A stretch of 64,000 nt of DNA from Tyto alba (lineage: Eukaryota; Chordata; Aves; Strigiformes; Tytonidae). Location of the stretch: assembly GCF_018691265.1 (NCBI RefSeq), contig NW_024881278.1, forward strand, positions 8,370,001 to 8,434,000, given 5' to 3'. The notes beneath the pieces were generated by a model, which saw nothing but the letters and a program-made list of their open reading frames with translations, was not told the origin of the DNA and ran no database searches. Each line of letters starts with the position of its first letter. The stretch's first letter is position 1. The translations under genes and the position numbers were made by a program. Of this stretch, positions 33,384-45,940 are shown one piece after another.

Positions 33384-36011
33384 CGATGCCAACAGCTCAC
33401 CTCTCCTCACAGCCCGCCTCACTCCCACTCCACCCTCTCTGGTTCCCCCTGGCCACAGACCCCCTTTCCAGGGGAGAGGGGCTGTTTCCCCTGGCAGGGC
33501 AGAGCAGCCAGGTGAGGCTGTGAGCAGCCTTGCTGCCATGAGGATGGGCACTGGGTGAGGACCACAGCGGCGGGTCCCTTCTTCTCCCTCCCACCTGCCA
33601 GGGGAGTTTTTTTTTTAACAAATCACAGGGGCAGAAAAGCCCTCGACATCCCACTTGCTGCAGGCTGCAGGGATTTCTGCAGCCAGACCCTTGCTGCCGG
33701 GACATCTCTACCTGGCCAAGCCGTCCGTCACTGCCAGCACCACCCATGCAAGGCCACAGCAAGGTGCTCACCCATGCCTGGGGAAGGATTGGCTTTCTAC
33801 AGGTTTTTTTGACTCTCACAAGCAGTGAAAAAAAAAAATGACCCTCATCTCTCTGCAGCTGGAAAACAGCTACTGAGTGCCAACAGCACAGAGGAGTGAG
33901 AACGTGGTTATTTTACCTCGTAGCCTGGTACCGAAGGCATCGATACCAAAGGATTTTGGAGACCTTGAAATGCTTTGCTTGTCGCCGGCAGCCTTTGGCA
34001 CACAGCAAAGTGGCTGCACGGTGCTGGCTGCTTGCACCTACGCTCCCCTTTGCTCTTCTTTCTTTATTTTAATAATGGCACAAGGAATCAGCATCAGGGG
34101 TGGCTGGGGCAAACTTGTGGGCTTCACCAAGCATGCTGCTGCTGTGTAGGCATCTCTTATTAAAGCTACAGATTCCCATCTCCGATTGCCTCTTTGTGTC
34201 TGTACTTGTGTGTGATACCTGTGTCACGCTCCAGTAATTCCTGACGGGAATGGGCAGAAGCATTATCCTGGCCTGGAGGAAGCTTAAGAAGCTGCTTTGC
34301 CAGGATGGATCCTTTTAGGCTTCAAGAAAGTGGGGAAAAAGAAAAAAAAAATTGTAACAGCACCTTGAGAAAGTTGAGGAGTTAATTAATTTCTGGAGCT
34401 CTTTGAGGGGTGTACGTTGGTGCTACGCTAAAAGCCAGCTCAGGAAGGGCTTTGGAGAGGAGAACAAACTCTGATAGCCAAAAATACCCCCCAAAGTGAT
34501 GATCAAACCCCTTCCTATGCCAAAGCTTTTCTACCTTGGAGCTCCCCACTGCTGTCTTCCTCCACACCACGTAACTCATCATACACAGTGTGGCTAATTC
34601 TATCCCCAATGGCAAGAAAATGGGTATCCCACGGGAGGGGGCAGAACATTGCTCCTGAGTGGATGGCCTGGGAGGGGGGGGGGGAAAAACCCAATGACTC
34701 TGGGCGCAAGGAGGGGGTAAGGCAGCAGGGAGTGAGGGGGCAGAAGGTGAGGCTTGTTTCAAAAAGGGTTGCCAGAACTTTCTGTCACCCCCGGGTCCAA
34801 TCTGAGACATCATTAGCAAACTAATAAAATAGCTGCAGATGTTGAGCCAACAGCAGAATCTGTTTCTCAGGACTACCCTGACAAACTCTTTGGTTTGGAA
34901 AGCCATCAGCTCGCCCCTGCTTTCCTCTTTGTTTAATTTTCTTTCCCACCCTCCTCTCCCATCGCTTTCCTCCTATCTGGATTTTTTAGGGGGAGAAAAA
35001 GGAAATAGTCTGGAAAGGGTCTTTTGCATAAGGAAAGGCAAAAATCTGATGCCTGATCTGGAGAAATGCTCCCAGCATGGCTGCCAGAGCCCGGAGACAC
35101 GCAGAGACCCCCAAAAAAATAAAATTAGAGGGACACAGATGCTTCCCTGCCCATGAACCAGAGAGGGGCTGCTTTCCCCTGGCATGGGGATGCTATGAGG
35201 AGGAATATATTAACCAGGGTGACAGGCTCTGCTGCTGCAGAAACGGGGCCGGGGTTTCTGCAGAAATAAGACACCCCCCCCCCCTCTGTGCCCAGGAGGG
35301 GGTTGTATCTACTGAAGTGCCTCTTAACCTTTTCTATATCCTGTTACTAAAGGGAAAAAAAAAACCCACATGAGGAGTTCCTGCCTCTTCACCTGACCAT
35401 AAAGAAAAAAACAGAAGAGAGAGGATGCTATCACCCAGCTCTCCAAGACGTTGGGATCCATGAAACCAGACGATCTTTGTCATCACAAAAATCCAAGCGC
35501 CAGCCAGGTCCTGGGAGAGGAAGCGGGGAGGAGAGGTGGGGTTAGAGGGAAAAGTCACCCAAACTGCTGTGACAGTCACTGAACCCAAGTTGCTCCAGGC
35601 TCCACTGAACCCAGGCTCTGGGTTATCACGCTGCAGGGACATGTATTTTAGCTGTCATTAACGCAGCAACTGCTGGTTTCACTGGGGATGTGGGGGCTGC
35701 TTGAGCAAAATCTGTACTCACTGGTGTATTTTTCAAAAAATTGGGAGCATTTCTCCTTGTGCTGCACTGCTTCCTCTGCTCCCACACCTCAGAAATGTTA
35801 CTTTGATTCACACACTAACCCAATTTAGTTTAGCTGATCCCCCATCTGACAGCAGTACTCCTCTCTGAGATGAAACCAGGGACATTTTGGGTGAGGAATG
35901 GCTCCTACTGGGGTGAGGCGAGGGCGAGCTGACTCAGTGTGCAAGCGGCTGATGAGCTGGGATCCTAGCTCCATTTGTGGGCAAGGCCACAAGGAATGAG
36001 CAAGGGGGCCT
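33384..36011. other. Unique intergenic DNA, nothing supported
   Basis: No recognisable gene. The open frame at 34382-34906 on the minus strand has no family signature. Short homopolymers only (for example A10 near 33829). Confidence 0.55.
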
Positions 36012-36297
36012 GGGGTGTGGCAGGGTTTGGGGTGTGGTGGGGTTTGGGGTGTGGCAGGGTTTAGGGTGCGACAGGGTTTGGGTCACAGTGGGGTTGGAGG
36101 TGCAGCAGGGTTTGGGATGCATCACAATTTGGGATGTAGCAGGGTTTGGGATGCAGTAGGATTTGGGATGTGTCAGGGTTTGGGATGCAGCAGGGTTTGG
36201 GATGCAGCAGGGTTTGGGACGTGTCAGGGTTTGGGATGTGTCAGGGTTTGGGATGCAGCAGGGTTTGAGGTATGTCAGGGTTTGGGATGAGGAAGGT
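36012..36297. repeat. 17-bp minisatellite, about 16 degenerate copies
   Basis: The unit GGGTTTGGGATGCAGCA (variants GGGTTTGGGGTGTGGCA, GGGTTTGGGATGTGTCA) repeats across 286 bp. Because 17 is not divisible by 3, all frames on one strand share the same repeated peptide. A minus-strand frame therefore reads as Pro-Asn-Pro-like repeats, an artefact and not a gene. Confidence 0.95.
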
Positions 36298-36589
36298 CTC
36301 GAGATGCCTAAATGCCTGGGGGTTTCAGTGCTTTCTGCGGGTTGCAGGGGATCTGTCCCCCTTCTGCTGCCCCAGTCACCTTCCTTTTCCTCTGCTCCTC
36401 CTGGCAAAGGGCACCACAAGCAATTCTGGGCTGTGCCCAGGCCCGGCTGGCAGTGAGGACACGCTGGGGCTCTGCTGCCCGGAGCTGGAGAGGGACGAGC
36501 AATGGGTCCGTGCTCCGGCAGGGAGCAAGGAGAGAGCCGGCATATTTTTCCTGAGTTACTTATTAACCACTGTTCATTTGACAGGATCA

Positions 36590-37110
36590 ATATTTCAAGC
36601 GAGGGAGTAAACACTTAAGAAGAACCACTCTGCTTTGCTCTCTTTTCCTTTGCAAAATGATTTATTTTCTAAAATGCATCTGCCTGGAAAGGAGGCAGCG
36701 CCTGGAGCCTGGTGGCTTTTATCTGCGGGATATGCAAAGCACATTTATTTCGTCTTTTATCTCTCATATTGCATGTTGATCCCATACATATAGATTGATT
36801 TTGTTCAGGTAGATAATGAAAAGTCAAGTGGAAAATTTACACAAAGGCACTCAGGATCTCGACTTTCTATTGGTATATAAATTGGTTTATTACTTCATTC
36901 CCTTAAACAGGGGTTTTCACGCTGGGGAACACTTTAAAATATATCATGTTTAAACACAAAACCATTTACCTTTCATGTGTTTTTTTTCCATCAGTAATTT
37001 CCTCGCCACTTTTGTTAATTACCAAAGATATTTGTGTTTAAACAAGGGTTCACTCCTTCTCCATCCCTCCAGCAATTCATCTTACTCCTCTTGTTCCTGT
37101 TGCCCGAAAA
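36590..37110. promoter_or_regulatory. Candidate conserved non-coding block
   Basis: A long non-repetitive AT-rich block about 9.4 kb downstream of FOXA2. It includes GATATGCAAAGCACA (octamer-like ATGCAAAG, about 36729), TATTGGTATATAAATTGG (inverted CCAAT plus TATA, about 36869-36884) and GTGTTTAAAC motifs (about 36948 and 37034). No coding gene. Composition suggests constraint. Confidence 0.35.
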
Positions 37111-39205
37111 GTCCTAACGGGAGATTTCCGAGCTGCCGGCTCTGCCCGCTGCACCGACATGTTGAGTGCTGGGGCTGACAATACCTCGGGAGGTTTTTTT
37201 AATTCCCTATAAGCGGCTTTCATTTCGCCATCCTTGCCCGGCGTCAGGCACGCCACCTCGGCGGTGAATAGAGGGCACTGGATGTGAAAGCACAGCTTGG
37301 AATAAAAAAAAAAAAAAAAAAAACCAACAAAAAAACCCCACCAAAAAACCTAGAGGAAACATTATTAATAAACATCTTTGGACATTTGGTGGCTGGTATA
37401 GGCTGCTCCAGCTTAAAGCAATTAATTCAGGATACTGACATAAACTCTCCAGCTCTTTGACAGCTTGGAGCTGAAATAAAAATGCTAGTTCTCCAGGGAA
37501 AAGGAGAGGATAGTTGGCTCTTTTCTGGACTGTTTGCTTATAGGCCCAGAGAGCAATCTTCCTCGCAGAATGAAATGCAAGGACACAAACAATGTACCAG
37601 GGAGAGAATAGGAGATGGGAATGAACAGTTTGAACTATTTGCTCAGCAGAAGGGCAGCCACAATGCTCGGCCAATGGCTTTCCCATGCATCAACCCGGCT
37701 TCTTAGCCCCTTTTGTTGTTCAGCCTCTTCCTCCGGCCAGATAAGAGCACAGCTGCGGCGTCGTGGCTAAGTCAGGCCTTCTACTTATCCACCCAAATCT
37801 CGCCTCGCCTTTCCCGTATTTCCCCCCTGCAAAACGTCCTCTCCAGTACATCGGATGCCATCTTCACCCCTGGGGGCCACTTGCCGATGCTCAGGGGCAA
37901 TCCATCCCCCCCACAGCTTGCTCTCACTTCCTCAGGAGAGCCTTTTTGGGCACCCACTGGTGTCACTATGTCCCCTCGTTACCCACTCGGGTCTCCCTTC
38001 TCCCACTGAGTCACCCCCCCAGGGTTGGGAAGGAAACCAAGGCACTGGCAGTGCACCCCGACACACGTGTCCTTGCGTGTGCCCCTGTCACACACACGTG
38101 TGGGATTGCATCCATGCCTGGAGCAGTAGTTCCAGCTGTGGAGGTGCCGTGCTCCAAAAGATAAAGGGCATTGCCACCATGGGCTGGGCTGCAAGAGGCG
38201 ATATTTCATATTTCTGTCAGGCACAGCCAGCCTTCCCAGCACAAGCATGCATTGTCCTTGCCGTGCAGCACTGGGATCTATCTCCCACCACCTGGATATA
38301 AGCGATGGCAAATATTGGTGGCAATATCCTTGCAGGGGCAGGTCCTTCTGTGTTCAGGCTCCTGCCTCCATTCCCCTTCCCTCGCTGTGCCCAGTGTCCC
38401 TGAAGATCACCCTCTAATCCACCTGGGCCACCACTTGTTTTGCTTTAACGATGTCGTTGCCGATCGGGCAGGCAAATGCTGTAATTAAAATTAAATACAT
38501 AGCAAGGTCGGACGCTACGGCACAGGCTGGTCTGACTGTCTGAGCCAAGCGCTGGTGCCGATGGGGATGCTTTGCTATTTTTACTCTTTGTCCTACCCCA
38601 GGCTGTTGGTTTTGGGAGCCTGTCTACACCGCGCGGTTCTGTTGTAATAAGGTTTATTTAGCTTGAAAGGGTTTTACGAGGTGAAAAGGCAAACCGCTGA
38701 GGACTAAAGAAAATGCCTGCCTGGCTGAGCTCACATTCAGCGTTTGTAGTCACAGAGCACACCTGCAGGAAACACCGAGTTTAAACACTGCTTCTGTCAC
38801 CAAAATCTGAGAAACCGACGGGGCTTGCTTTTTTTTTTTTTTTTTTTTTTTTTGTTTTTTTTTTTTTTTTTTTTCCCTTTTCCCCCATCTTCCCTGGTGG
38901 GTGGTCAGGAGGATGGGCTGAAAAGCAGGAGGGTTCCTATTGTCTCTGTGCTGCCTGAAGAGCTGACCCCACGTGTCCCTGGTGTTGCTGAGCACCTGGC
39001 CGGGCCCCGTGCCCGGGGGTGCTGCCGCGGCCCCACGAGCCCCGTGTTGGTGGGACGAGCCCATCACAAGCCCGTGAGAGTGCTCCAGAGGCACCTGGTC
39101 CTGCAAACCCTCAAGAAAAGAGTTTTTCGGATGACTTCACAGCGGCAGGATTGTTATGCCCAATTGGTATCTCCTCAGCCCTCACGGTTGGGGTACTCTA
39201 GTTTT
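37111..39205. other. Intergenic DNA with T runs and one Gli-type motif
   Basis: No gene recognised. It contains A19 near 37304-37322, T25 plus T20 (38829-38874) and a canonical Gli nine-mer TGGGTGGTC at 38898-38906, which may be chance. Confidence 0.5.
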
Positions 39206-39210
39206 GTATT

Positions 39211-39265
39211 TTGTAGAATATTTCTCAAGTTGGAAGGGACCCATAAGGATCATTGAGTCCAATGT
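39211..39265 (-). mobile_element. CR1 LINE 3'-end fragment
   Basis: TGTAGAATATTTCTCAAGTT then GGAAGGGACCCATAAGGAT and CATTGAGTCCAATG matches the reverse complement of the CR1 3' end (GGTTGGAAAGGACC...GATCATCGAGTCCAACC), diverged at several positions. Only about 55 bp remain. CR1 is the dominant LINE of birds and other sauropsids. Confidence 0.75.
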
Positions 39266-39639
39266 AATTTCCATTTTGAAGGTGCAGAATTAGAGAAAAA
39301 CTGAGGCTGGGTTCATTTTAGGGCGCACAGGCTCTGCTGTTTCACCAGCAGCTTGAGCCTTATACTTGACGGCTATGGAGCAGACCCTAAAATGGGACAA
39401 ACCTGCTCAAACCAAGCCCAGCCTGAAAGGGTGAGGAATAAGCCTGGAGGGTCCGCTGGAGCAGCCCTCCAAGCAGCCAAAGCAGAATAATCCCAGGCAG
39501 CACCCCAGCCCCTGCCAGCCCCTGACCTGCACTGCACCTACCTCAGGGCCTCGATCTGCTCCTGGCCCAGATGGGTTAATTAATGAGACATTAAAGAGGC
39601 GGAATGACACTTCCCACCACTCACTTATGGTGTTAATTT

Positions 39640-39870
39640 CCAAACCGCTCCGCCATAGACAAAGAGAAAGCGCAGTTAGTGCAGAGTAATTTGTGCTGTG
39701 TTCCTGGTGAATGAATTTAGGGGAGCAAATATAGTTATGCAGAATTTAAATTAAAGTTGACACTAATGTAAATACAGCAATGCAACTGCATGTTTAAGAA
39801 ATATGATGAGGCTACGGTTTTAATCAGGTCCTTTTAACTCAGGTGGCATTTTAAATCCTTGCCATTTAAA
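39640..39870. promoter_or_regulatory. Candidate conserved non-coding element
   Basis: A unique AT-rich block with GAATTTAAATTAAAGTTGAC, TGTAAATACAGC (forkhead-like GTAAATA) and GTTTTAATCAGG. Bounded by GC-richer DNA. Possible enhancer, unproven. Confidence 0.3.
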
Positions 39871-42800
39871 TTGGATAAAATCCATAAGCTTGGGAGAAGG
39901 AGCGTCAGGGAGAAAGTCTGCAGGCTCAGCCACAGAGTGTGGACCGGCTCTGCCCCAGCTCCATCCCGAGGGGTGCCCTGGGTGCAGGAGGGGTACCTGG
40001 GCTCAGGGGACCTCCTCACCTGGAGAGGGCTGGGGACAGCATCCTCATGGTCCTGCTGGGGACTTCCCAACTTGGCTAGACCCCCACTCTGAAACCCAAT
40101 GGCTCTCTGCCTCTCCTACATCCACTGCAGTGACACTTCATGGTAGCACAGGCACTCCCCACCCCTGTCTGAGCCATCCTAAATAAGTTATAAACCCAAC
40201 AATCAAACCCCAGAGCTTCTCTAATGGGAGCCAACACTACTTCTCTCCCACCTCATGCCTGTGCAGCACAAATTTGTGTGTGTGTGTCTGTCAACACCTG
40301 CCAGATTTCCCCACCACTATTGAAGGCTGTGCTTCAAGCCTAAATCGTAGACTTGGGACTCTGGGGGAAAAAAAAAAAAAAAAAAAAAAAGACGGAGAAA
40401 GAAAAAAAACAAAGCAAAGAGGAAACAGCAGAACCCGCCTCACCTACTTCAAAGCAGGGTGATCCTGAACGGGAGCACGGGTGCTCCACAATAACAATAG
40501 GCACTAACTGCAACATGGCAGGAACTACTTAACAGGAGCTCTGTAACCTGGCAAGACCCAGAGTCATTTATGTTACAGTTACCGGAACAATATATTTGGC
40601 AATTGAATTCTTCTGTCTTTTTTTTTTCAAAGTGAGTATAATGCCTCTGGCAGGAACACGCTGCCAGCATGGCCCTGCTGTGGGTTTCTCTGCCATAAGA
40701 TAAGGTGTCTTGGCGTAAGGCACCATCTCTGCCACTGCCCGAGTGGTGCCAGCGCTCGTTCACCCTCCAAACCAGGCTGGTGGCATCCTGGCTGGATGCT
40801 GGGGCCTGTCACCCGGCCTCCAACAAACACCCCTCGCCCTAGGGCTGGGGCCAGGCTCCGCCGAGCTGCGCGGGAGCTGCGCTGGGGCATGCTGCTTCTT
40901 TCCTGGGGTCACCTTGCTCCCAGAGGGCTCGGCCCTGGGGCCCGGATTAAAGCAAGCCATGGTGAAGAGGTTGCACCAAAATAGCATCGAAACCTTCCAT
41001 GCATGGATTTGCAGGCAGTGGGGGACAGGGCGAGAGCAAGCACGCATTGTTTTGCCTCCAACTGTTTCCCCTGAGAAGCATGGCTGGGATGGGTAGTGGA
41101 GAAGAGAGGGGAGAAAAGACCCTTGGTCAGATATTTTCCTTTTTTTCCTTTTTTTTTTTTTTTTAATTTTGGAGGTGTTGGTGTTAACCAAACCACAGAT
41201 GCTTCGTGCAGCAATTACGTGAGGCAAGCCAGCCTGTGATGGATATCTGTACATACTGCAGCTGAGCTTCGTTCTCCTCCTCCCTGATATACATTGAAGC
41301 CTATAGCTGAGAAGAGGAAGCGGCCTGTGTCACGGTTGAGCCAGGTCACAGCTCCTCATCACCCAGCCTCTTGCACCCAGGGCCTGACGGCCACAGGTAC
41401 CAGCCATTTCAGAGGAGTCAAACAAATCCCCCCGACAAAATGCAGACAAAGTCAAGTTTATGTCCATATTCAGGGTGTTCTGGTCTAATACCAAAATAAT
41501 AATAATAGCAGCAACAACAACAATATATTAATGGTGGTGATGATAATAATAATATCAACTAACTTTTTTGGGAAAAAAAATATTTTTCTTGGGATTTTTG
41601 GACACTTTACATTTAATTAATGGCTGCCTCCAGGCATCTGGAGTGCCTGAGCAGGAGGCACCACTGGGCTTGTGTGATGTTTAGGCACCCTGGGTCTGTC
41701 CCCACGTGTATGGGGGTGCAGAGGAAATACCCAGGGGGAGTCAGGATGGGTCATGCATCTCGTCCGTGCATGATTGTGCAATGCAGGAAATATCCAGCAC
41801 TGCGCGTGATGGGACTCGTGTTATCCCAGGTGGGTCCTGCCTGGCAGGGATGCCTCCCACAAGACAGCTCCCAGCTCCTGGCCCCATCCCAGCCTCCAGA
41901 AATCTGCCTGCCTGCTGCCTCTGGCAGAGCCCGCTGGCCCGGCCCTGCAAAGGATTTCATATTCCTGTAGTTGTCCTAATCCCCCGGTGTGAGTCAGCAT
42001 TGTTAAGATGCCTAAGAGAGTAATAAAAAGTGTTATAATGCCATTAATTATACCCCCCTTAGATATCCTGGCTGCCCTGCTACAGAAAAAAGAGGTATTG
42101 CAAGTGTCTGATTTGGGGAAAAATATCGAGAAGGATTCAAAGGAGGGGGAAAACTCCCCCCAAAAAGTGAGGGGAAAAACCTGGGGAGTGTCTCAGGTGG
42201 TGGGGCGATGTGCTCCTGCTCTCCTGGAAAGTCAGGGGGGTCCTGGGTGGCTGGATTTTACCCCGTGGCCAGCCCCCAGCCTCTTGCCTGCACACAGATG
42301 CCTATGTCCACAAACCCCCCTAAGAACTTAATGAGCTTCCCGACGGCTATTGTCTTGACAAATCTGATTGAAACCAGCCAAGGAGTTCAAGGGTTAGGAG
42401 GGGAGGGACGCACAGACAGGGCGACACCAGAAACCCCGTCTGGGTGGAAATCAAAATAGATGGAGCTCTTACATAGGTGCGAGCCGCAGAGACCTTTGGA
42501 GTGATGATAATTGATGCTGAAGAGCACCCGAGTGGCCTTGACACACCATTCTTTAGTGTTTTAATTTCTGGTGGGCGACATGGGGAAGGAGGAAGCAGAG
42601 AAGTTGATGAAGAAGCAGAGAAGTTGATGCGATCTGCCCTGTTTTTGCTGTCCAAGCCTCCCCAGACAGAGCCAGTGAGCACTTTTGCTTGCTGAGCTGC
42701 CGGGGAAATAAGAAAGAGGTTGCGCAGTGGTTTTGTTTGCAAAGCCGATTTTGGTCCCACGTTTTTTTTTTCCAGCTTTTAGGGAGAACTGCTTCCATGG

Positions 42801-43129
42801 GATGGGCCCCTGGGTAAAAGGCACAGCAGCTACCTGGGGAGGACGAACAGCCCTTATCGAGAGGCTGGGGCAAAGTCCAAATTGCTCAACACATTTTGGG
42901 CACTCCTTGGACCTTGCCTAATGCACTTGGAAGGGGCAAGGTGAAGCGGAGGGCAGCTCCGCCACCCCCAAATTGCTTCTGCTGTGAAAACTGGGGAGCC
43001 CTGAGCCAGCAGCCCCCACTCTGCTCCTATCTGGCTAGCCACACTGGGTGGGTTTTGGTTTGTTTTTTTTTTTTTTTTTTTTTTTTACATCTTGAGACCA
43101 TCAGGAATGTTTTCCATGCGTGAGTGTAG
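39871..43129. other. Unique intergenic DNA with simple repeats
   Basis: No gene recognised. It holds A23 (40368-40390), T17 near 41148-41164, an (AAT/AAC)n low-complexity block (41494-41555), a 20-bp direct duplication (42592-42629) and T25 near 43062-43086. Confidence 0.55.
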
Positions 43130-43450
43130 TGCATTCAAAATCCTGAAAACCACCTTCATCTCGGCAAGACCAACAAAGATAAGAAATAGCGTTTAAGTTG
43201 GCTGAAATTAGCAACTGCATCTGCCACACAATGCCCCGGCTGCCATTAGCTGTGACCGGGGAATGGCACTAGCAAAGTATGCTGGCAATGTTTAACAAAC
43301 CATCCGTCTTTTACCTGGTCCTACTCAACAGAAACCTTTGTTTGAACCATGGGTCTATTCAGTCAAGCTGCTGTCTGCTTATCGGGAAGATTAATCTCCT
43401 AGGTATCACTATATTAATTTTAAAACTGGCCTTTATTATTCTGAGTCCTC
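43130..43450. promoter_or_regulatory. Candidate conserved non-coding element
   Basis: Unique sequence containing CAAAGATAAGAAATAG (GATA), GGCAATGTTTAACAAACC (forkhead-like, about 43283-43300) and CTTTGTTTGAACC. No repeats or gene. Support is compositional and motif-based. Confidence 0.3.
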
Positions 43451-45719
43451 CACTGGGGCAGCAGGAGGGCAAGGAGGCATTTCTGCTGCTGACAGGGAAC
43501 CCGGGCTCCGTGTTTGCATCCCCATTACCTGCACCCATGCTAAAAACCAAACGTGAATCCCGACTCCTTCCTGCTCCACAGATGCTCATGTTCTCATTGG
43601 CTTTTTTTGGGGGGGAGAGGGCAGGGGGAATGCTGTGTGTTCCATGTCATCTCCTGCATTGCCCCAGCATGATGGCTTATGGCAGGGATGCTGCGGTGAG
43701 AGCAACTCTGTGTGTCCCCAGCGGGTATCCAAAAAACGAGGGGGCACAGGGAGCAAGACGGGTGAAGGAGGCTGTCGGGAAGGTGGTGGCGGCGGGGGGC
43801 CGGGCCCCAAATTCCTGGCGGAGTGCTGTGCACACACGCCTTATCTCGCCTGACCGTGTTTGCGCAGCCACCCCGGCGGGGAGGGAGGACAGCCAACGCC
43901 CACAGGACTCCCCCAGCTCCAGTCTCTTCTGGCGTACCGAGGGAGGGGGGGGTCTCTAAGCTGTTTTGTGTGCTGCTGTGGGCTTTTTAACAAGAGGTTG
44001 GTGTCTCCTGGTGCTTTAGCAGCCTTGCTGGACCTGCTCGCCATGACTCGTCCCATTGCAAGTGCTACAGAAGGTCATTCAGCCATACCTCGTGGCATGG
44101 TGATCCACCCAAGCACCAAGCACAAAACCAGTACCTGACCAGTTTTATTTGCACGCCATTCTCATGACAGAGGGGTGGCAGCTCCCAAGCATCACCCAGA
44201 GATGCCCCAGCACTCACACACCAGCTCCGCGTCCTCCTGAGCCTGCAAAGCATCCCCTCTGAATGGGGTCTGCCATGAAAATGACGGCACTACATGTAAA
44301 GAAGACTGATGCCTGCCTGGGTTTCCTGAAAGTGAGCAAGACCCTTCCCTCCCAGACCCAGTGGGGTGAAGGTGAGGTGACACACGGGATCTGGAGGCCC
44401 CAGGAGGCAGGTGAGAATCAGCTCAGGGTGCTGTGGGACGGAGGGGGCAGCTGTGGCTGCGAGACCCCCTGTTACCAAAGCCCCCCCGATCTCAGCGTTG
44501 TCAGACACATCCTCTCCCAGTGCAGAAAGGAGCTTGAAACCTTTATTTGAGCAAAATCAGGGCATTCCTCCAGCACGTCTGTGCCACTCGCCCTCTCCTC
44601 TCTCAGCTGTAATGAACGCTGTGGGAAATGTCCAGCTCCTTATTAATAATAGAAGATAGGAAAGCAAACATGCCTGGCCCACTGACCTGCTCGGATGTAC
44701 CTGCTGGGCACTCATCTGAGCGCGTGGCTCCTCCTGGCCCACTTCGCCAGTGGGGCAAAGCTGCTTTTCTCCCCCATTAATTATAGCTGGAGGGTGCCCA
44801 GGACTACCCGTGCGCGTGATGGGCTGCAGCGGCCGCTGCCCAGCCACCCCTGCCCTCTTGAAACAGCCCCTGTAATTGCATATTTACCCATCGGAGGCTC
44901 TCATTATCTCATTATCATGAGAGGTTAACCGAGTGGCTCTGGGTCACCGAGAAGGTCACTAACAATGCTAGGAAGAGTTCAGATTCATTCGTTGGCTCGG
45001 CATCATTTTGGCGCTGAGGGGACCGATCCTGAAGATGCTGTAGACGTGTCCCTTCCCACGCCAGGTGGAACATCCCCTCTCCCTTACGTGCCCCTTTCTT
45101 GCTCTGGCAGGTTGGATGCAGCATACCGTGCATGGACAAGAGGGGCAGGGGGGCTAAACTGAACCTCCTCACATCCCTTTGCACCCTGAGCTTGCACGAA
45201 ATAACCACGCCTTCCCTGCAAACTGCCGGATGATTGCAACTGAGCCCCCAGCTTCAGGAGCCAGTCTTTTCATTCCTCTCATTGAAACGAAGCAGCTCAT
45301 GGAGGTGACACGGCTTTTCCGTGCAACTTGCCATTGCCAGGCAGCGGCTGCCCAGCCTGCCTGCAGCCTGCTCCCCACGTGTTCGCATTGCTTTCGGCTA
45401 TTATCCACCCTTGCAGGAAATGCAGGGCCTAATAAATAGCCCGCCAGCACCGAGTGTGAGACTTGAGCTTGGAAAGAGCACCTAGAAAGACAAGGATTTC
45501 CACCCCGCAGCAGGAGAAGCGGCCCCTTCCCCTGCCTAAGCTAACTCTTCTGCTATGTCAAATAACAGGCAGGCGGAAACCCTGCCTACACTGGCAAGGG
45601 ACAGAGGCTTCCCTGTTTGGATTCGAGATGGGGATTTCTGTGGCTGAAAGTACCTTTGTTATTTTTCCAGGAAAGCTTCCTTTTTGGCTGGCTTCACCTC
45701 TGCGTAGGATGCACGCGGC
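43451..45719. other. Unique intergenic DNA, nothing supported
   Basis: No recognisable gene, RNA or transposon. ORF-length open frames lack any family signature. Confidence 0.5.
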
Positions 45720-45940
45720 AAATTGACTGCAGCGATGAAGAAGGAAAAATATTTAAACAAGCAATTATGAATGAGCTTTGGTTGCTAACTCAGAGAGCAG
45801 TTTCCTCCGTCTGTGTTAAAATGTAAGTGATTTACCCTAGAAGTCCAATCGCAGCCTCAGGAGTTCATTAAGAACGCCTCTCAGATTAGAGCTTTGTGGC
45901 CGGAGAGGACCATAATTAGTCTGCTGTGCTCATTAATCAC
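45720..45940. promoter_or_regulatory. Candidate conserved non-coding element
   Basis: AT-rich unique DNA with AAATATTTAAACAAGCAATTATG (about 45749-45771), containing an AAACAAG forkhead-like core and a TAATTG homeodomain core. Low certainty. Confidence 0.25.

Noticed and set aside
32318..33558. Long Phe/Ser/Leu-rich open frames resembling membrane proteins
   Set aside because: They are translations of the polypyrimidine tract, where stop codons are rare because purines are rare.
35934..36614. Minus-strand frame with Pro-Asn-Pro/Cys-Cys repeats
   Set aside because: It is the 17-bp minisatellite read in three frames in turn. No start context, splice signal or homology.
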